Of a DNA stretch of 64,000 bases, positions 59,694 to 64,000 are shown one piece after another. The notes beneath the pieces are model-generated. The model was not told where the DNA came from, searched no databases, and saw nothing but the letters and a program-made list of their open reading frames with translations. The translations under genes were made by a program, and so were the position numbers. Origin of the DNA: DAIOEK01 sp964648485 (GTDB lineage: Bacteria; Chloroflexota; Anaerolineae; Anaerolineales; Anaerolineaceae); NCBI GenBank assembly GCA_964648485.1, contig CAZYOF010000006.1:1-64000 (forward strand), written 5' to 3'. Every line of letters starts with the position of its first letter. Position 1 is the first letter of the stretch.

Positions 59694-61746
59694 GAAGATT
59701 CCAGTCTGGTTGATATTATTAATCCCGCCCATGCTACTGATACTGCCTGGATTGGGCAATTTTCATTATGCCGTTGGTGCTGAATTCAATGATATTGAGA
59801 TCAGCCACTATCCAAATCTGTTATTTGTTCAGCAAACCATACTGAAGTATGGCGAGATACCCCTGTGGAATCCATATATTCTAGGTGGTTACCCGTTTGA
59901 TGCAGATCCACTCTCTGGATTGTGGTATCCAGCTAACTGGTTAATATTATTTTTTCCCGTCTTAACCGGTATCAATCTGTTGATACTGATCCATATATTT
60001 TCTGGCGGTGTGGGAATCTACCTTCTGATGAAACGGTTGGGGATCGGATCTGGACCCGCTATTGTCGTTGGACTATTTTTTACGGCTCTACCGAAGGTCT
60101 ATGCTCATTACGGAGCAGGGCATTTATCACTGCTGACCGCTTTTTGTCTGACACCATGGTTGTGTTATGCCAGTTTTGGTAAAAGTAAATCTAACTGGAT
60201 TGCGCAATCTCTGCTTATTGCTGCAATTACTTTTGCTGATATCCGCTGGCTCCCCTTTGGATTAATCTGCTGGTTTGCATGTTTAATTATTCGGCGAAAC
60301 CAGAATGCAGAGGAGAAAATCAGGTCATTAACTCTTTCCGCCATTGGATGGCTGGTTTGTGGATTATTAATAAGCATTGGGTTTCTAGTTGCACTGACAG
60401 AATTTACCCAAACCTCGACGCGTTCCTTAATGTCAATTGCGGATGTTTCTGCACTTTCTTTTCCGCTAAATCGACTGTTGACGATTATTTTCCCATCCTT
60501 TGGGGTTACTCCTGAATGGATGGTCTATTTGGGCATGGGAATACCCCTACTGGCATTGATCGGGGCTATCAGCGGAAATCACAAGGTTGCCTTCATCTGG
60601 GGAATACTGGCGTTTGGGTGCATCCTCATTTCGTTAGGTAGCCAGGTACCTGGTTTTAATTACCTAGCAAATTTACCCGGATTTGATCTACTACGGGTTC
60701 CATCGCGCGCGTTGTTTGTTGCCATTTTTTCAATCCTGATTCTTGCAGGATATGGAATCGATTCATTAATAGCTACTGACAAGAAGCAAACCTGGATTCT
60801 CTGGCTCACCGGATTTTTACTCATTAGCAGTGGAAGAGTCACCTGGCTGGCATTTCAATCGAAATCCAGTGGCGTTCAGTTGTGGATTATTCCTATTATC
60901 GGGCTTTTCTCCTTATTTGTTTTCATTGCATTAAAACAAGCTGGGAAGATCTCCAGTAACTTTTTGATATTTTGTACTGCTTTATTTTTATTGATGGATC
61001 TTGGAATTATCAGCAGGTTTAGCTTCACTGAGGGTAACAAAAAAGAATCATTCCCGGTTGAAATCCTTTCAGGTATACCCAAATATCCAGCAGGGAGGGT
61101 TTATTCACCTGATTATGCCATTGGACAATCTATTGGTATGGAAAACGGAATTGCGTTTGCGCATGGTGTCCATCCCCTGCAAATTAGCAGGTACGTTGAT
61201 TATCTATCCCTTGCGAGTGGGGTTCCGCTGATGGGTTATAGTGTTGTGCAACCACCCTTAAAAACCGGCGACCCAACGAAAGATAATGTTGATGCAATTC
61301 CGAATGTACAATACCTTGCAAGATTGAATGTCAGCCATGTAATTGCCCGAAATGCAATTCATGTTGAAAAATTAATAAATACTTACCATGATTCAAATTA
61401 TTGGGTTTATGAAAATTCTGAATATCAAAGTTATCCAAAAATGTTAAATCCTGAAAATAATCTAAAACTACTTCGATTTACCCCAAATCTTCTGGAGTAT
61501 AAAGTTACTGGACCGGGAGTACTTTCGACCTCTGATCTCAGTTATCCAGGATGGAGAGCAGAAATTGATGGGAAATTTCAGCAAATTGAAGTGTCAGAAG
61601 GTGTGTTTCGGGCTGTACAGATACCTGAAGGAGAACATCTCCTACGGTTTTATTATCATCCTACATATTCATTTTTTGGAATTTGCCTGGGTTTCATCGT
61701 TGTATTAATCCTTACTTCGGCAGTTATAAATAAAACAGATGATTAA
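59680..61746 (+). CDS. YfhO-like polytopic membrane protein, family B
   Basis: A 688-residue protein with about twelve helices. YGEIPLWNPYILGGYPFDADPLSGLWYPANW near residue 60 is the YfhO-family loop. A C-terminal extracellular beta domain (LSYPGWRAEIDGKFQQIEVSEGVFRAVQIPEGEHLLRFYYHP) and a last helix end the chain. YfhO-type proteins modify teichoic acids or other wall glycopolymers with sugars. It overlaps the next gene by eight bases. The partial gene at 63325 is its paralogue. Confidence 0.8.
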   Translation: MQLIKKIPVWLILLIPPMLLILPGLGNFHYAVGAEFNDIEISHYPNLLFVQQTILKYGEIPLWNPYILGGYPFDADPLSGLWYPANWLILFFPVLTGINLLILIHIFSGGVGIYLLMKRLGIGSGPAIVVGLFFTALPKVYAHYGAGHLSLLTAFCLTPWLCYASFGKSKSNWIAQSLLIAAITFADIRWLPFGLICWFACLIIRRNQNAEEKIRSLTLSAIGWLVCGLLISIGFLVALTEFTQTSTRSLMSIADVSALSFPLNRLLTIIFPSFGVTPEWMVYLGMGIPLLALIGAISGNHKVAFIWGILAFGCILISLGSQVPGFNYLANLPGFDLLRVPSRALFVAIFSILILAGYGIDSLIATDKKQTWILWLTGFLLISSGRVTWLAFQSKSSGVQLWIIPIIGLFSLFVFIALKQAGKISSNFLIFCTALFLLMDLGIISRFSFTEGNKKESFPVEILSGIPKYPAGRVYSPDYAIGQSIGMENGIAFAHGVHPLQISRYVDYLSLASGVPLMGYSVVQPPLKTGDPTKDNVDAIPNVQYLARLNVSHVIARNAIHVEKLINTYHDSNYWVYENSEYQSYPKMLNPENNLKLLRFTPNLLEYKVTGPGVLSTSDLSYPGWRAEIDGKFQQIEVSEGVFRAVQIPEGEHLLRFYYHPTYSFFGICLGFIVVLILTSAVINKTDD

Positions 61747-63325
61747 GCAATGGGATAAATCCATTCTCCTGTGGATCGTGGTGTTGATCATAATCACCAG
61801 TGTTCCTATTTATCTGGGTTTTGCCAACCAGAACGGTGAATGGCGTTTTAGCGGCTTGGTCATGAGTATTGATGATGGGAATAGTTATATTGCAAAAATG
61901 ATGCAGGGGTATCAGGGAGCCTGGTTGTACAAGGCTCCGTATTCCTTAGAAGAGCAAACTGGATTACTGGTTTTCCTACCATACTTGCTCTTAGGCAAAT
62001 TAGCTTCACCACCAGCATTACATACAAAACTGGTAATACTTTTCAATTTATTTCGAATAACCGGGATCATTGTGATGGTTTTGGGTATCAACCGGTTCTT
62101 ACAATTATTTCCTTTACAAAAAGGTTACCAACTGTTGGTTCTCATTTTATCCACTGCAGGGGGTGGTGCTGGCTGGATTCCTATCCTTTTTGGAAAAACC
62201 AGTATTTCCGGGTGGGTACCTTTGGAATTCATATCTCCTGAAGGATTTGGTTTTCTGAGTGCTTACACGATTCCGCATCTGGCATTTGCCCGTGGTTTGC
62301 TTTTCGGTGCCATTGCATTTTTTCTGGAAGGAATGTCATTCTGGCAAATCCATGGCAATAAAATAAATATTTCATGGATTATCTGCGGTTCAGGTTTGTT
62401 CCTGATTGGCATTTTTCAGCCATTATATTGCGCGATTGCTATTTTATGGATGGGGATAATTGTCTTCATAACATTACTAAAATGGGAAATTCGACAGATG
62501 TTGAAATGGAAGGATATTCTTCCATTTTTTTTAGTTTGTTTACCCTCAGTCTTATGGATTGGATATGTGTTGATTATGGGGAGGATTGATCCATACATGC
62601 AGGGATGGAATAAACAGAACATCGTCCTGTCACCGCCAATAGGCGTATATTTATTATCCTATGGAGTATTTTACCTTTTTTTGATTGTAAATTTCAGCAA
62701 AGTACGCGTAGCCATATCAACTACACAGGAAATATTCGTTATCATACTGCTGGTAATTATCCCTGTTCTGATACATATACCTTTCAATTTGCAAAGAAGA
62801 TTATCAGAAGGATTATGGTTATCATTATTAATACTGATAGCGCTGTTGATTCAAAACACAAAAAAACCTATCGGGCAAATTATAAAAACTGCTCTAATCA
62901 TTCTCACCATTCCATCCAGCATCATACTGATCATTATGGGAATTCAAACCGCAAAAAAACCATCTGCACCGGTATTTGTCAGAGCAGATTATATTAATGT
63001 TTATCAAAAAGCAGGTGAGATCAGTGGAACCGGAAATTTCCTGACATCTTTCCGTGTAGGAAATGAAATTACCGCCTGGGCACCTGTCAGAGTTTCGCTG
63101 GGGCAGGGTCCGGAGACAATATATTACAAAAAATTTGAAAATATGTATGATAGCTATATAAATGGAATGACCGACCTTACTACCAGGCTTACCTGGATGG
63201 ATCTATACAACATCCGATATGCGATAATTGACCAGTCAGAAATCAACAATCTGAACGATGAAAAAACCTACGGCAAGGCAGTATATTCAAGTGGAAATTT
63301 GAAAATCATGGAGATTATCAGGTGA
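61739..63325 (+). CDS. Polytopic membrane protein, family A' (paralogue of the 58170 gene)
   Basis: A 528-residue protein matching the 58170 product in layout: first helix, SIDDGNSYIAKMMQGYQGAWLYKAPYSLEEQTG, then about ten helices. The IPHLAFARG and HIPFNLQRRLSEGLW segments correspond to NPHFPLAIA and MPFNLQRRFLLSGY. It ends with a soluble tail. The stop and the next start overlap as TGATG. Confidence 0.72.
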   Translation: MIKQWDKSILLWIVVLIIITSVPIYLGFANQNGEWRFSGLVMSIDDGNSYIAKMMQGYQGAWLYKAPYSLEEQTGLLVFLPYLLLGKLASPPALHTKLVILFNLFRITGIIVMVLGINRFLQLFPLQKGYQLLVLILSTAGGGAGWIPILFGKTSISGWVPLEFISPEGFGFLSAYTIPHLAFARGLLFGAIAFFLEGMSFWQIHGNKINISWIICGSGLFLIGIFQPLYCAIAILWMGIIVFITLLKWEIRQMLKWKDILPFFLVCLPSVLWIGYVLIMGRIDPYMQGWNKQNIVLSPPIGVYLLSYGVFYLFLIVNFSKVRVAISTTQEIFVIILLVIIPVLIHIPFNLQRRLSEGLWLSLLILIALLIQNTKKPIGQIIKTALIILTIPSSIILIIMGIQTAKKPSAPVFVRADYINVYQKAGEISGTGNFLTSFRVGNEITAWAPVRVSLGQGPETIYYKKFENMYDSYINGMTDLTTRLTWMDLYNIRYAIIDQSEINNLNDEKTYGKAVYSSGNLKIMEIIR

Positions 63326-64000
63326 TGGCCAGCATTATTACAAAATGGATACACCGTCACTCTGCATTTTTACTTCAAATTCCCGGACCCGCGGTCCTGA
63401 TTGGAAAGATCCTTCTGAGGGGAGAAGTAATTTATTGGGGAACCGCCTACATGCAATTTTTGCCCTGGCGTTATGGTGCCTGGGAAATGATTATAAAAGG
63501 AATTTTCCCGCTCTGGAATCCACAAAACGGAATGGGGGCTCCGCTCCTGGCTAACTACCAGACTGCATTTTTTTACCCCCCCAATTTACTTATCTGGTTA
63601 GGTGCTATGCTGGATGGCTTAACTGGAATTGCATTTGTACAAACTTTATTGGTGATGCTTCACCTGATTCTCGGTGGGATTGGGATGGTTCTTCTGACAA
63701 GGTCGCTGGGAATGTCAAAGACCGCCCAAACTATATCCGGGATCGTTTTTGGAATGACCAGCTATGCGGTTGCACGAGCAAGTTTTTTAAGCATGAATGC
63801 TGCGATTGCATGGATTCCGTTTCAATTGTGGACAAGTTATAACTTTATTTGCGAAATTTCCCGGGATGATACCCGGGATGAAAAAAAATTATTAATATTC
63901 CATACGATATTTTTGATTTTGCAACTTTTATCAGGGCATGCACAAATCACATGGTATACACAGATTTTAATAACTTTATGGATTGGGCTGTGGTTGTTAC
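63325..64000 (+). CDS. YfhO-like polytopic membrane protein, family B' (partial, runs off the window)
   Basis: The frame opens at ATG 63325 (TGATG overlap with the previous stop) and stays open to the window end, giving at least 225 residues. KGIFPLWNPQNGMGAPLLANYQTAFFYPPNLLIWLG matches the WNP...YPAN loop of the 59680 product. Helices with LILGGIGMVLLTRSLGMSKTAQTISGIVFG correspond to its FSGGVGIYLLMKRLGIGSGPAIVVGLF. It completes an A-B-A'-B' series. Confidence 0.8.
   Translation, partial: MASIITKWIHRHSAFLLQIPGPAVLIGKILLRGEVIYWGTAYMQFLPWRYGAWEMIIKGIFPLWNPQNGMGAPLLANYQTAFFYPPNLLIWLGAMLDGLTGIAFVQTLLVMLHLILGGIGMVLLTRSLGMSKTAQTISGIVFGMTSYAVARASFLSMNAAIAWIPFQLWTSYNFICEISRDDTRDEKKLLIFHTIFLILQLLSGHAQITWYTQILITLWIGLWLL

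Overview
The window looks like chromosomal DNA from a Chloroflexota (Anaerolineae-like) bacterium. This assignment is an inference from gene content: a MoaD-MoaE fusion, long TPR proteins, YfhO-type membrane proteins, SH3 proteins with Thr/Pro linkers, and zinc-binding forms of S18 and L32. Base composition is moderate overall. There are clearly GC-richer stretches at about 33.9-36.0 kb and 40.2-41.4 kb. No CRISPR array, rRNA, prophage or intact insertion sequence was seen.

Layout. 1-10.5 kb: the 3' part of a tRNA-Leu(GAG), nnr, a YtxG/YtxH-like stress pair, scpA, moaC, a moaD-moaE fusion, a threonine-synthase-like gene, rnc and smc. 10.6-13.1 kb (minus strand): a parvulin foldase and the rpsF-ssb-rpsR operon with a structured leader. 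13.1-26.2 kb (minus strand): the most striking block. It encodes sigma-54, a soluble PAS/GAF histidine kinase and an NtrC-type activator without a DNA-binding domain, overlapping one another. After a candidate sigma-54 promoter come a two-helix membrane protein, an 1800-residue TPR protein and a cytosolic clan CD (C25/caspase-like) peptidase. I propose that this is one regulated proteolytic system.

26.3-36 kb (mostly plus strand): trmFO, an M28 peptidase, an aminotransferase, hflX, rpmF, a YghO-like acyltransferase, a pseudouridine synthase, a small monooxygenase, an iron-type alcohol dehydrogenase and DegV. 36-40.1 kb: a small accessory stretch with an HD protein and a secreted metalloprotease that is interrupted by an in-frame TAA. 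It is bracketed by diverged copies of a non-coding repeat. 40.1-47.8 kb: glycerate kinase, gnd-zwf, small membrane and zinc-ribbon proteins, methylglyoxal synthase, an MFS transporter and smpB.

47.8-55 kb: a polyprenol/phytol-kinase-like protein, histidine ammonia-lyase, a Tat-exported L,D-transpeptidase, ccdA next to a thioredoxin-fold/DUF2085 fusion, and pgeF-yggS-yggT-yggU. 55-58.1 kb (minus strand): a coiled-coil zinc-ribbon protein overlapping a NACHT-HEAT ATPase. 58.2-64 kb: four overlapping polytopic membrane genes arranged A-B-A'-B', the last running off the window.

A recurring expression signal runs through the window. At least eleven genes have a TATAAT-like -10 box only 6-8 bases before the start codon and no Shine-Dalgarno sequence, which predicts leaderless mRNAs. 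Several -10 boxes carry the extended TGn. Genes inside operons mostly use overlapping ATGA or TGATG junctions or Shine-Dalgarno sites.
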